From DSUN01 sp035527715 (GTDB lineage: Bacteria; Planctomycetota; PUPC01; DSUN01), in contig DATKZY010000249.1 of the NCBI GenBank assembly GCA_035527715.1, positions 1 to 40,296 on the forward strand: DNA of 40,296 bases, in the 5' to 3' direction. Every line of letters starts with the position of its first letter. Within the stretch, counting starts at the first letter, position 1. Positions 23,309-31,499 of the stretch are shown one piece after another. The notes beneath the pieces were generated by a model. It worked only from the letters and a program-made list of their open reading frames with translations. It was not told the DNA's origin and searched no databases. Made by a program: the position numbers and the translations under genes.

Positions 23309-24094
23309 TCAGCGTCCGAAGCGTCGGCGGAGGGCGAGGCACAGCGTGCGCACGATGGTGCTCCCGATGCGGAGCTTGCTCGCCCCGCCCTTGAGGTCGT
23401 AGCGCAGAATGAGCGGCACCTCGCCGAAGATGACGCCCATCGTCCGCAGCTTCAGCAGAATGTCCACCATGCACTGAAAGCCGTCCTCGCTCACCAGCCC
23501 CTTGCCCATCCTGGCCACGGCGTCCTTGAGCACGCAGCCGCGGTAGCCGCGGTAGCCGCACGTGTAGTCGCGCACGCCGTGGGTCGGGAACAGGGCGCGC
23601 AGGAGCAGGCTCGCGGCGTAGCTGAGGACGCGGCGGTGGAACGGCACGCCGCGGACGTAGGAGCCCGACCGGTAGCGCGAGGCGATCACCACGTCGTTCC
23701 CCTCCTTGACCCGCTGCACGATGCTGTGGATGAGGCCGGGGGTGTGCGTGTTATCGGCGTCCATCGCCACGACGATGTCGTCGTCGGCGGCCTGGGCGGC
23801 GGCGGCGAGAAGGCCGTCGCGGATGGTGGCGCCGAGGCCCTGATTCGTCTCGTGCCGCTGGACGGCGATGGGCATGTGCCGCGCGTGCTCCTGGGCCAAG
23901 CGGGCCGTGCCGTCGCGGCTCCCGTCGTCCACCACGATCACCTGGTAGTCGTCGCCGTTCTCGAACATCGCCTGGTCAATGCGTTCGAGCAGCGTGCCGA
24001 GATTGGCCTCCTCGTTGTAGGCGGGCAGCACGACGAGGATGCGGCTCCGGGGATGTCGCCACGGTGGGATTGAGGGGGCGGTCGTGTCGCTCAT
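23309..24094 (-). CDS. Family 2 glycosyltransferase, dolichol-phosphate-mannose-synthase-like
   Basis: A 261-residue GT2 enzyme. It opens the catalytic fold with RILVVLPAYNEEANLGTLLE (about 18-37), VIVVDDGSRDGT (53-63) and the metal-binding DxD at VAMDADNTH (Asp112, Asp114), followed by ASRYRSGSYVRG. These match polyprenyl-phosphate mannose/glucose synthases and related GT2 enzymes. No membrane helices are evident except weak hydrophobic segments. It probably transfers a sugar to polyprenyl phosphate, which would feed the GT39-like enzyme encoded upstream. ATG 24094 is chosen for a GGGAGAG site 9 bases ahead; ATG 24112 has none. A repeat-rich gap of about 95 bases separates it from the epimerase gene. 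Confidence 0.87.
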   Translation of the reverse strand: MSDTTAPSIPPWRHPRSRILVVLPAYNEEANLGTLLERIDQAMFENGDDYQVIVVDDGSRDGTARLAQEHARHMPIAVQRHETNQGLGATIRDGLLAAAAQAADDDIVVAMDADNTHTPGLIHSIVQRVKEGNDVVIASRYRSGSYVRGVPFHRRVLSYAASLLLRALFPTHGVRDYTCGYRGYRGCVLKDAVARMGKGLVSEDGFQCMVDILLKLRTMGVIFGEVPLILRYDLKGGASKLRIGSTIVRTLCLALRRRFGR

Positions 24095-24118
24095 GTCGCG
24101 TTTCTCTCCCATCGAGGG

Positions 24119-24215
24119 GGATGAATGGAGGATTGGATGAATGGATGGATGGCAGAGAAGTCGCGCCATCTGTTCTGACATTCATCCATTCATCCACCCA
24201 TCCAATCATCCTCTC
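24119..24215. repeat. Tandem GGAT/GAAT repeats in inverted arrangement
   Basis: Short GATGGAT/GAATGGAT units (24119-24155) are followed after about 25 bases by their complementary CATCCATTCATCC units (24180-24215), giving an imperfect hairpin. The right arm runs into the last codons of the epimerase gene (its stop is at 24190-24192), so the repeat has shaped that protein's C-terminus. Confidence 0.65.
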
Positions 24216-25335
24216 CTCTCATCGTCTCCAGCACGTCTACGATTCGCTTCGCCGCCTGGCCGTCGCCGTAGGGGTTGACGGCGACCTGTCGGCGGGCGTA
24301 TTCCGCCGCATCGGTGAGCAGCAGGCTCACACGGCTCACGATGGCATCGGCCGACGTGCCGACCAGTTCGGCGGCGCCGGCCTCGACCGCCTCGGGGCGT
24401 TCGGTGGTCTCGCGGGTCACGAGCACGGGTTTCCGCAGCGACGGCGCCTCCTCCTGCACCCCGCCCGAATCGGTGAGGAGGAGCGTCGAACGCTGCATGA
24501 GCCACACGAACTCGGGGTAAGCCGCCGGCTCGGTGAGATGCACGTTTGGCCGGCTCGAGAGCATCTGCCTCACCGGCCCCAGGACGTTGGGATTCAGGTG
24601 GACTGGATAGACGAATTCCACGTCGGCGAAGCGCTCGGCGAGGGTGGCAATCGCCTGGCAGATGGCCTGAAGCCCCGCGCCGAAGTTCTCGCGGCGGTGG
24701 CCCGTGATGAGCACGAGGCGGCGGGAGCCGAGCATGGCGTACTTCCGTTCCCAGTGCTCGGCCCGCCCCCGCTCGCGCTCGATTGTCCACAGCAGCGCGT
24801 CAATCACCGTGTTCCCCGTGACGTGGACCGCGTCGGGCGGCGCGCCCTCGGCGAGCAAGGCGTCGGCGGCCCGCTTCGTGGGGGCGAAGTGGAGCGCGGC
24901 GGAGAGGCTCACGACGCGGCGGTTCAGCTCCTCGGGCCAGGGCGCGCGCAGATTGCCCGTGCGGAGGCCCGCCTCGACGTGGGCGAGCGGCACCGAGCGG
25001 TAGAAGGCCGCGAGCGAGGCGGCCATCACGGTCGTCGTGTCGCCCTGCACGACCACGCAATCGGGCTTCAGCTCCGCGAGCAGCGCATCAATCGCCAGCA
25101 GGGAGCCGCTGGTCAGCTCGGCAAGCGACTGGCCGGGGCGCATCACGTCGAGGCGGCGATCGGGGCGCAGGCCGAAGTACTCCACCACGGGCTCGAGCAG
25201 CTCGCGGTGCTGGCCCGCGGCGGCGACGATGGGCTCGATGGCCTCTGGCCGCCGGCGGCACTCATGCACGACGGGGGCCATCTTGATGGCCTCGGGCCGC
25301 GTGCCGAAGAGGAGGAGGGTCCGCAGCGTGCTCAT
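24190..25335 (-). CDS. wecB: UDP-N-acetylglucosamine 2-epimerase (non-hydrolysing)
   Basis: A 381-residue enzyme that interconverts UDP-GlcNAc and UDP-ManNAc, an early step in surface-polysaccharide sugar supply. The N-terminus LRTLLLFGTRPEAIKMAPVV is diagnostic. Active-site positions are visible: Asp99 in VVQGDTTTV, Glu121 in AHVEAGLRTG, and His213 in ITGHRRENFG; the UDP-binding region includes LLTDSGGVQEEAPSLRKPVL and RETTERPEAVEAG. The length fits the family. No Shine-Dalgarno sequence is evident before ATG 25335. The gene lies 43 bases below the GT39-like gene in the same direction. The last few residues (GEDDWMGG) come from a repeat. Confidence 0.92.
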   Translation of the reverse strand: MSTLRTLLLFGTRPEAIKMAPVVHECRRRPEAIEPIVAAAGQHRELLEPVVEYFGLRPDRRLDVMRPGQSLAELTSGSLLAIDALLAELKPDCVVVQGDTTTVMAASLAAFYRSVPLAHVEAGLRTGNLRAPWPEELNRRVVSLSAALHFAPTKRAADALLAEGAPPDAVHVTGNTVIDALLWTIERERGRAEHWERKYAMLGSRRLVLITGHRRENFGAGLQAICQAIATLAERFADVEFVYPVHLNPNVLGPVRQMLSSRPNVHLTEPAAYPEFVWLMQRSTLLLTDSGGVQEEAPSLRKPVLVTRETTERPEAVEAGAAELVGTSADAIVSRVSLLLTDAAEYARRQVAVNPYGDGQAAKRIVDVLETMRGEDDWMGG

Positions 25336-25378
25336 CGGGAACGAGCATATCCCTTTTGGCCGTCGCTTTCCAGTGGGG

Positions 25379-27409
25379 TCAATGGAATGGCTGCGGGCCG
25401 CGCTCGGCGACGGCGAGGATGTGGGGGTCGGGCACGCGGATGTCGGGGTCGAGCTGGGCAGCGCGGCGGTAGGCGTGGGTGCCCTCCTCCAGGGCGCGTC
25501 GGCGGGCCGCCTCGTCCGGCGTGACGGCCGACCAGAGGGCGAAGCCGAGGTTGAAATGGTAGTCGGCCTGGCTTGGATCGAGGGCGATGGCCTCGCGGAA
25601 CGCCTGCGCTGCCCGGGCGAACACGCCGGCGGCCCGCTCGGGGCCCTCGGCGCGAACCGCCCACGCGGCCACGCGGAGGTAGAGGCAACCAAGGTCGTAG
25701 GGGGCGTCGGCCAGCCTGGGCTCCGCCGCGCTGGCCGCGCGGAAGTGCGCCTCTGCGCGCTGCCACAGGGCGACCGCCTCGTCCCCCTTGCTCGCCGCGG
25801 CCTCGTGGCACAGGAGGCGTCCCGCCTCCATGTGAAGGCCGGCGTCGCGCGGGTGGCTCGCCAGGAGGCCCTCGACCCCCGTGACGTTCGCCCGAAGGGC
25901 CTCGGCCTGCTGCGCCCGCTCGGCCTCGAATTCCTTGAGCAGGGTCTCCTGGACCTTGTAGATGTGGATGCCCGGCCCGTCGCGCCACCATTCGCGCGGA
26001 ATCGTCATGAGCCGCTGCCCGCAGGCGAGCAGTCGCGCGTGGGAGTCGGCCCTGCGCCGCGCCGCCTCCGGGGTGAGGTGCCCCGTCGCCGCCGACGTGT
26101 CGCTGAGCACGAAGTAGGTAACCGACTGCCGTTTCAGGTAGGCGCGGTCCACCTTGTCGTAGAAGCCGAAGCCGGCGTCGATGATGGGGAGCGACTCCTC
26201 CGCGGTCGCCTCGAGGCTATCGAAGTCGCGCAGGATGTTCCCCTGGGGATTTGGCGCGTACCGGAGCAGCCAGGCCAGCGCGAGCTGCCGCGTGCCCGGC
26301 CGCCAGAAGCGCACGATCTCCCGCGTGCTCAGCGCCGCCGATGGCACGAGACACACGGCGAGCAGCACACCCCCGGCCCACCGCCGCTTGCCGCCCGCGT
26401 AGGCGATGGGCACCGCGGCCAGGACGGCCACCGCCGGCACGAGCGGCAGGAGGTAGAAGGGCTGCTGCACCGCCCACAGCGAGAGCATCACCACCGTGGC
26501 CACGACGACCGAGCCGACGACGGCCAGCGCCGCGCGCCTCTCGCGCCACCAGAGCGCCGCTCCTGCCGCCGCGAGGAGCAGCGGCACCGGGCCAATCCAG
26601 TCGAGCGCCTGCCGCGCCACCTGCACCAGCGCCGGCGCCTGCGGCAATTCCTCGGGGTTCGGCCCGCGGGCGATCAGGATGCGATAGCCCTCCCCCACGC
26701 TGCCGAGCTTCAGGAGCGTGTAGGGCGACGTGACGGCGAAGGCGATGACGCTGCACGCCGCCGCGAGCCACAGGTTCGGCGCGACCAGCCGCCTCACTCG
26801 GCGGCCACTGCCCGGCGCGACCAGGTGGGCGACGAAGAGAGGGACCGCCGCGACAATGCCGCTGTACTTCGACGCGACCGCGAGGCCGACCGCGATGCCC
26901 GCCCACACGTAGAGCCGGCGACGCGGTGCTTCGGCCAGCCGCCAGGCCAGCAGCGTCGCCAGGGCCACAAACGTCGCCGACATCACGTCGGGCTTCGCGA
27001 CGTGCGAGAACTGCACGTGCAGCGGCGCCACGGCCAGAATCAGCGCCGCGGCCAGCGCCCCGCCCCACGGCATGACGCGCCGCGCGAGCCGATACACCAG
27101 CCACACGGCCAGCACGCCCATCGCCGCGCTCACCAGGCGTCCCGCCACGTAGGGGAACCAGGGCGCCGCCTCCGGCCCCATCAGGCCGCCGAGCGCGTGC
27201 GGCACGATGGGATAGGCGGCGGCGATGGCATAGCGGTAGAGGCCGGGATGCACGTAGGGCGGCCCGGGGTCGAGCGTGCCCTCGGCCCACATGCCGACGG
27301 CCGACTGCACGAAGTCCCACTCGTCCACGTGGAAGAAGCGCGGATTCGTCAAGCCCAGGGGAATGACGCGCAGGGCGGCGGCGAGGAGGAGCACCGCGCC
27401 CACGGCCAT
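25379..27409 (-). CDS. GT39-like membrane glycosyltransferase with C-terminal TPR domain
   Basis: A 676-residue protein. The first 400 residues form about 9-10 membrane helices, with the GT-C signature acidic pair in FFHVDEWDF (Asp29, Glu30) in the first outer loop and a second acidic motif in the loop near VQFSHVAKPDVMSA. This is the layout of dolichyl/polyprenyl-phosphate-mannose-dependent glycosyltransferases (family 39, ArnT-like). Residues 400-500 form a soluble domain; about 540-676 are tetratricopeptide repeats (AEAHFRAASAAEPRLADAPY; AAQAFREAIALDPSQADYHF). It would use polyprenyl-linked sugar, perhaps made by the GT2 enzyme in this operon. Start ATG 27409 lies just below a repeat of GCGGATTTCCGATT units and lacks a clear ribosome-binding site. 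Confidence 0.82.
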   Translation of the reverse strand: MAVGAVLLLAAALRVIPLGLTNPRFFHVDEWDFVQSAVGMWAEGTLDPGPPYVHPGLYRYAIAAAYPIVPHALGGLMGPEAAPWFPYVAGRLVSAAMGVLAVWLVYRLARRVMPWGGALAAALILAVAPLHVQFSHVAKPDVMSATFVALATLLAWRLAEAPRRRLYVWAGIAVGLAVASKYSGIVAAVPLFVAHLVAPGSGRRVRRLVAPNLWLAAACSVIAFAVTSPYTLLKLGSVGEGYRILIARGPNPEELPQAPALVQVARQALDWIGPVPLLLAAAGAALWWRERRAALAVVGSVVVATVVMLSLWAVQQPFYLLPLVPAVAVLAAVPIAYAGGKRRWAGGVLLAVCLVPSAALSTREIVRFWRPGTRQLALAWLLRYAPNPQGNILRDFDSLEATAEESLPIIDAGFGFYDKVDRAYLKRQSVTYFVLSDTSAATGHLTPEAARRRADSHARLLACGQRLMTIPREWWRDGPGIHIYKVQETLLKEFEAERAQQAEALRANVTGVEGLLASHPRDAGLHMEAGRLLCHEAAASKGDEAVALWQRAEAHFRAASAAEPRLADAPYDLGCLYLRVAAWAVRAEGPERAAGVFARAAQAFREAIALDPSQADYHFNLGFALWSAVTPDEAARRRALEEGTHAYRRAAQLDPDIRVPDPHILAVAERGPQPFH

Positions 27410-27442
27410 TGCGGATTTCCGATTGCGGATTTCGGATTTCAA
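27408..27442. repeat. Tandem GCGGATTTC(C)GATT repeat
   Basis: The bases ATTGCGGATTTCCGATTGCG and the following GATTTCGGATTTCA are short tandem copies of GCGGATTT(C)CGATT. They separate the protease and glycosyltransferase genes and touch the latter's start codon. Such 'AATCCGCAATCC' repeats are dispersed between genes in many genomes. Confidence 0.55.
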
Positions 27443-27446
27443 TGGA

Positions 27447-28415
27447 TTACTCGACGATTCGGCAGGATGCCACGTCGTCGAAGGCCACGCGGCGGAGGCG
27501 CACGCTCACCGTCTTCTCCTCGCGTGGCTCGAGGGTGCCGACCTCGACGGTCTCGCGGGCGACGACCTCGCGGCGGCGGTTCAGCACCTCGATCGCGAGC
27601 GAGGGCAACTCGTCGGTGCCGCGCGTGCTGCGCAGGGTGAACGACACGCTGGTGCCCCAGACCTCTTCGGCCTTCTCGCCGTCGCGGAGGTACACGCCTC
27701 GGATGGGCAGCTTGCCCATCACCTGGAGGCGGGCCGTGCGCCGCTTCGCCTGCCGGGCCACCTTGAGGAACCCCTCGGCGGCCCCGCACGGGATGGCGAG
27801 CGCCATGCCGCTGCCCACGGTGGGCTTGACCGTGGCCATGGTGACGGCCACCACGTTCCCCTTGTCGTCCACCACGGGGCCGCCGCTGTTGCCGGGGTTC
27901 ACCGCCGCGTCGAGCTGCACCTGGCGGAGGCGGCCCGACTCGTCGTCGTGGCGGAGCGCCGTGATCGTGCCGGCGGTCAGCGACACCTCGAGGCCCGGCT
28001 TGGCGCCGAACGGGAAGCCCGCCACCCACACCTGCTGGGTGAGCTGGAGCGAGCGTTCCGTGGCGAGCCGCAGGGTGTGGATCGACGGCAGGTCGGTGCG
28101 CAGGAGCGCCAGGTCCAGGTCCTCGTCGCCCGCCACCACCGTCGCGTTCGCCAGCTTCCGCGACTTGGGGTCGGTGCCGAGCACCAGCACCACCTTGGCG
28201 CCGCCCTCGGCCGCGTTCTTGATCACGTGGTAATTCGTCACCACCTCGTTGCGGCCCACGAAGAAGCCCGACCCCGCGCTCCCCCCTTTGCCCTCGACCG
28301 ACTGGATGAGCACGCAGGCCGCGGCCACGCGGTCCACGATGGTCTTCGGCAGGCTGCCCGCCCGCGCGGCCAGGGCCGCCAGGAGCACGATACCCGCAGC
28401 GCTCGGTCTCTTCAC
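27447..28415 (-). CDS. Exported trypsin-like serine protease (S1C/HtrA-type, no PDZ)
   Basis: A 322-residue protein with a signal peptide (MKRPSAAGIVLLAALAARAG). The catalytic triad is visible: His63 in VVTNYHVIKNA, Asp101 in DEDLDLALLRTD and Ser177 in AVNPGNSGGPVVD. This is the S1C pattern of HtrA/DegP, but no PDZ domain follows; residues 220-322 form a separate beta-rich domain (MGKLPIRGVYLRDGEKAEEV). It should act in the periplasm. GTG start with GAGGAG 7 bases upstream; a longer ORF from 28460 has no site. It lies 37 bases above the GT39-like gene and is probably the first gene of that operon. Confidence 0.87.
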   Translation of the reverse strand: MKRPSAAGIVLLAALAARAGSLPKTIVDRVAAACVLIQSVEGKGGSAGSGFFVGRNEVVTNYHVIKNAAEGGAKVVLVLGTDPKSRKLANATVVAGDEDLDLALLRTDLPSIHTLRLATERSLQLTQQVWVAGFPFGAKPGLEVSLTAGTITALRHDDESGRLRQVQLDAAVNPGNSGGPVVDDKGNVVAVTMATVKPTVGSGMALAIPCGAAEGFLKVARQAKRRTARLQVMGKLPIRGVYLRDGEKAEEVWGTSVSFTLRSTRGTDELPSLAIEVLNRRREVVARETVEVGTLEPREEKTVSVRLRRVAFDDVASCRIVE

Positions 28416-28466
28416 CAGGGTTCTCCTCGAACGGAATCCGGCCCGCGATGCTGGGCTCACACTGCC

Positions 28467-28495
28467 ATCTTACCTCTGGCGCCCGTGGAGTTCAA
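28467..28495 (-). promoter_or_regulatory. Promoter of the protease-to-methyltransferase operon
   Basis: On the minus strand TTGAAC (28495-28490) and TAAGAT (28472-28467) are spaced by 17 bp. Transcription would start near 28460, about 45 bases before the GTG at 28415. Genes down to 22635 follow in one direction with gaps of 37, 43, 95 and 2 bases. Confidence 0.5.
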
Positions 28496-28508
28496 ATGAA
28501 GGCGCGAC

Positions 28509-29855
28509 TCACCACACGGGCTTGATATTCTCAACGGCCCAGCCCGCCAGCTTCAGCAACGTGCGAACAACGTCGGGGTTCTGCTTCGCGACATCCTTCT
28601 CCTCCCCGAGGTCGCTCTCCAGGTCATACAGCGTCAGGCCGCCGCTGTCCGGCGGGATATCGGCGAGGGACTGGCCCGCCTTCGGTGGCTGGGGCACGAA
28701 GAGCTTCCATCGCCCCTGACGGACAGCCCCCAGCCTGCCGTTGTGGTAGTACCAGTGTTTGTCCCTCGCGCCGGTCGGCGACGCTCCTGTGAGCAGGCCG
28801 CTCTGGTCCACGCCGTCAATCGTGTACTTGGGAAGCGGAGCAGCCGCCAGCTTGGCGAAGGTGGGCAGCAGGTCAATGGTAGCGGCCATCGCCCCGCTCT
28901 CGCGTCCGCCGGGGACGTGGCCGGGTCCCCACACCACGCAGGGCACCCGCACGCCGCCTTCCCAGTTGCTGCCCTTGTGCCCGCGCAGCGGCCCGGGCGA
29001 GCCGGTGGCCAGGTGGCCACCGTGCGTCTTGCGGTAGTGAGCTTCCTTATCGCACCATGGGCCGTTGTCCGAGGTGAACAGGACGAAGGTGTTCTTCTCC
29101 AGGCCGAGCTCCTTGAGGGTGTCAACAACCCTTCCGACACTCCAGTCAATCTCCTCGATGACATCGCCGTAGAGGTCGCCCTTGGACTTGCCTTTGAACG
29201 GCTCGGAGGCGCCAATCACCACGTGCGCCATCGTGTGGGCGAGGTAGAGGAAGAAGGGCTCGTCCTTGTGCTGCTTGAGGAACTGGATCGCTTCGTTGGT
29301 GTAGCGCCCGGTGAGGCTGGCCATGTCCCGGGTGCTCTGAAGCGGCTCGCGGTTGCGCACGAGGCGGACCTGTCCGCTGTCGTTCGCGCCCCAGGTGCCG
29401 AAGTAGTAGTCGAAGCCCTGGTCGTTGGGCATCATCCCGGGCTTGTTGGCGCGCCCGGAGACATCCCATTTCCCGATGCAGGCCGTCGCATAGCCCGCCT
29501 CCTTGAGGACCTCCGCGAGCGTGACCGCTTCGCCTCGCAACTGCCACCCGCGCCCGTCGGCCGCCACCCGTGGGGGGTAGCACCCGGTCAGGAGCGCCGA
29601 GCGCGAGGGGCCGCAGACCGGCTGAGCGTAGAAGCTGGTGAGCTTCAGGCCCTGCTTGGCCAGGGCATCAATGCGCGGGGTCCTGATCGTGGGCGAGCCG
29701 AAGCATCCCAGGTCGCCGTAGCCCTGGTCGTCGGTGAAGACGACCACGAAGTTGGGCTTCTTCTCGCGCGCATCCGCGGCGACAGCCCATCTCCTGCCAA
29801 GGCAGAGCGCTGCCGCCGCCAGCCCCATGCTCCCGCAGAAATCGCGCCTTCTCAC
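28509..29855 (-). CDS. Tat-exported arylsulfatase
   Basis: A 448-residue formylglycine-dependent sulfatase of the alkaline phosphatase superfamily (S1). The N-terminus MRRRDFCGSMGLAAAALCLG is a twin-arginine signal. The metal-binding Asp pair is in FTDDQGYGDLG (Asp42, Asp43), and the formylglycine site is C81 in PVCGPSRSALLTG (Cys-x-Pro-Ser-Arg, needing maturation by a sulfatase-modifying enzyme). Later motifs include GKWDVSG (residue K after G-x-x-x-x-x-x), a SDNGPWCD metal site and GSNWEGGVRVPCVVWGPG. These enzymes remove sulfate from carbohydrates and are strongly expanded in Planctomycetota. GTG start with AGGGG 7 bases ahead. It lies 102 bases after the Rho gene in the same direction, and no maturase is nearby. 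Confidence 0.93.
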   Translation of the reverse strand: MRRRDFCGSMGLAAAALCLGRRWAVAADAREKKPNFVVVFTDDQGYGDLGCFGSPTIRTPRIDALAKQGLKLTSFYAQPVCGPSRSALLTGCYPPRVAADGRGWQLRGEAVTLAEVLKEAGYATACIGKWDVSGRANKPGMMPNDQGFDYYFGTWGANDSGQVRLVRNREPLQSTRDMASLTGRYTNEAIQFLKQHKDEPFFLYLAHTMAHVVIGASEPFKGKSKGDLYGDVIEEIDWSVGRVVDTLKELGLEKNTFVLFTSDNGPWCDKEAHYRKTHGGHLATGSPGPLRGHKGSNWEGGVRVPCVVWGPGHVPGGRESGAMAATIDLLPTFAKLAAAPLPKYTIDGVDQSGLLTGASPTGARDKHWYYHNGRLGAVRQGRWKLFVPQPPKAGQSLADIPPDSGGLTLYDLESDLGEEKDVAKQNPDVVRTLLKLAGWAVENIKPVW

Positions 29856-29957
29856 GTGGGATCCCCTTTCGCCTTCCTTGGCCCTGGCAGCCTGCGCCCC
29901 GGGGTCGGGTCGCAAGTTCACGGCCCTTGTGCGCGGGACGCGCTTCAATGAGCTCGC

Positions 29958-31067
29958 CTACTCGTCGGCGCCGGGGAGGCTGGCGAGGAACTCCTCGTTG
30001 GTCTTGGCCTTGCGCATGGCGGAGACGAGGTGGGTGATGACCTCGGCGGGCTGGCGGTCGGCGAGCACGCGGCGCAGGCGGTGGACCATCTTCAGCTCGA
30101 AGGGCTCGTAAAGCTCTTCCTCGCGGCGGGTGCCGCTGGCGGTGATGTTGATGGCGGGGAAGATGCGCAGCTCGGACAGCTTGCGGTCGAGGACGATTTC
30201 GCTGTTGCCGGTGCCCTTGAACTCCTCGAAGATCAGGTTGTCCATGCGGCTGCCCGTGTCCACGAGGGCGGTGGCCAGCACGGTGACGGAGCCGCCGCCT
30301 TCGATGTTGCGGGCCATGCCGAAGAATCGGCGGGGGATTTGCATGGCCGAGGCGTCGAGTCCGCCGGTCATGGTGCGCCCGGAGCCGCCGCCCTCGACGT
30401 TGAAGGCCCGGGCCATGCGGGTGACCGAGTCGCACAGGACCATCACGTCGTGTCCGCACTCGAGTTCGCAGCGGACGTGGGCGAGGGCGAGGTTGACGAG
30501 GACGACGTGGTCGGCGTAGGACTGGTCCATGTTGGAGGCCCAGACCTCGGCCTTGGTGGTGCGGCGGAAGGTGGTGACCTCCTCGGGGCGCTCGTCCACG
30601 AGGAGGGCGATGACGCGCGCGCCCGGCTCCTCGTCGAGGACGGCGTTGGCGAGGTCCTCGAGGATGGTGGTCTTGCCGGCCTTCGGGGGGCTGACGATGA
30701 GGCCGCGGGTGCCCTTGCCGATGGGGCAGAAGAGGTCCATGATCCGCATCGTCATCTTCGCCGAGCGGCCGATGTGGTAGCGCTTGTTCGGCGCGATGCT
30801 CACCAGGCGGTCGAACGGCGTGCGGCGCGCGAACTGGTCGGGGCTCAGGCCGCACACCGAGCGGATGTCGTGGACGATGCGCCCGAGGTGCCGGTCGGGC
30901 TGCGCCGTGCCCTCGATGCGCGCGCCGTGGACAAGTGCCAGCTCGCGGACCAGTCCGCGCGGCACCGACGCGATCGCGCCGTGCGAGCGGAACATGCTCT
31001 CGGGGTCCACCAGCAGGCCATTGCCGTCCCTGCGGATCGTCAAGATGCCACGGACAAGCTCGGGCAT
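29958..31067 (-). CDS. rho: Rho transcription termination factor, short form
   Basis: A 369-residue Rho protein, an RNA-dependent ATPase that ends transcription. It lacks the N-terminal Rho_N helical domain. The primary RNA-binding cold-shock domain is residues 2-60. The ATPase core is complete: Walker A SPPKAGKT (126-133), VDERPEEV (158-165), Walker B DVMVLCDSVTRMARAFN (207-223), Q-loop region EEFKGTGNSEIVLDR and the Arg finger region. In the CSD the usual Gly-(Phe/Tyr)-Gly-Phe-Leu is GNGLL (15-19), so the stacking aromatic residues are absent. AGGAG lies 10 bases before ATG 31067. A leader of about 190 bases precedes it, which suits autoregulation. It may be the only Rho or a divergent second copy. 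Confidence 0.93.
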   Translation of the reverse strand: MPELVRGILTIRRDGNGLLVDPESMFRSHGAIASVPRGLVRELALVHGARIEGTAQPDRHLGRIVHDIRSVCGLSPDQFARRTPFDRLVSIAPNKRYHIGRSAKMTMRIMDLFCPIGKGTRGLIVSPPKAGKTTILEDLANAVLDEEPGARVIALLVDERPEEVTTFRRTTKAEVWASNMDQSYADHVVLVNLALAHVRCELECGHDVMVLCDSVTRMARAFNVEGGGSGRTMTGGLDASAMQIPRRFFGMARNIEGGGSVTVLATALVDTGSRMDNLIFEEFKGTGNSEIVLDRKLSELRIFPAINITASGTRREEELYEPFELKMVHRLRRVLADRQPAEVITHLVSAMRKAKTNEEFLASLPGADE

Positions 31068-31261
31068 TGGGCGGGGGCTCCTGGGGCGGAATCGGGGCGG
31101 GTTGAGACCTTGCGGAACGCGCCTGCCCTGGCCGGCAGACTCCTGCGACACGCGGCCAGGGAGCGGACATGCTATGGGATAGGGTGCTGTCCCTCGCGGA
31201 CGGGACCGCGGCGCTCTACTTCAGATCCAGAGGGAGTGCAAAGCTCACCATTCTTCCCTAT

Positions 31262-31290
31262 ACAGTACACAACCCCTCCCGCCCTGTCAA
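31262..31290 (-). promoter_or_regulatory. Promoter of the rho gene
   Basis: On the minus strand TTGACA (31290-31285) and TACTGT (31267-31262) are spaced by 17 bp, so transcription starts near 31255 and leaves a leader of about 188 bases before the ATG at 31067. The gap 31068-31499 holds this leader, both promoters and no gene. Confidence 0.6.
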
Positions 31291-31419
31291 GTGCCAATGG
31301 GCCTGGGGTGCGTGAAATCTCCTGCGGTGGGTTCGGCGCTGCCCCACCCCCTTCCGCCCGCGAGCGTGCTCCTCACCGCGCGGCCTCATTCGGATGAGCC
31401 AGTTTTTTCGTCCAGGCGC

Positions 31420-31454
31420 TTGACATCGGGGGCGGAATTAGGTATTATGATACC
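31420..31454 (+). promoter_or_regulatory. Promoter and operator of the Rrf2-to-Hcp operon
   Basis: TTGACA (31420-31425) and TATTAT (31443-31448) are exactly 17 bp apart. The -10 lies within the palindrome GGTATTATGATACC (31441-31454). Transcription would start near 31455, about 45 bases before the GTG at 31500. Binding of the Rrf2 repressor to the palindrome would shut the operon; this is the usual arrangement for this regulator family. Confidence 0.72.
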
Positions 31455-31499
31455 AGAATAAGGAAACACCTCGGCCACCCACTCACGGCGGGTCCCCTC

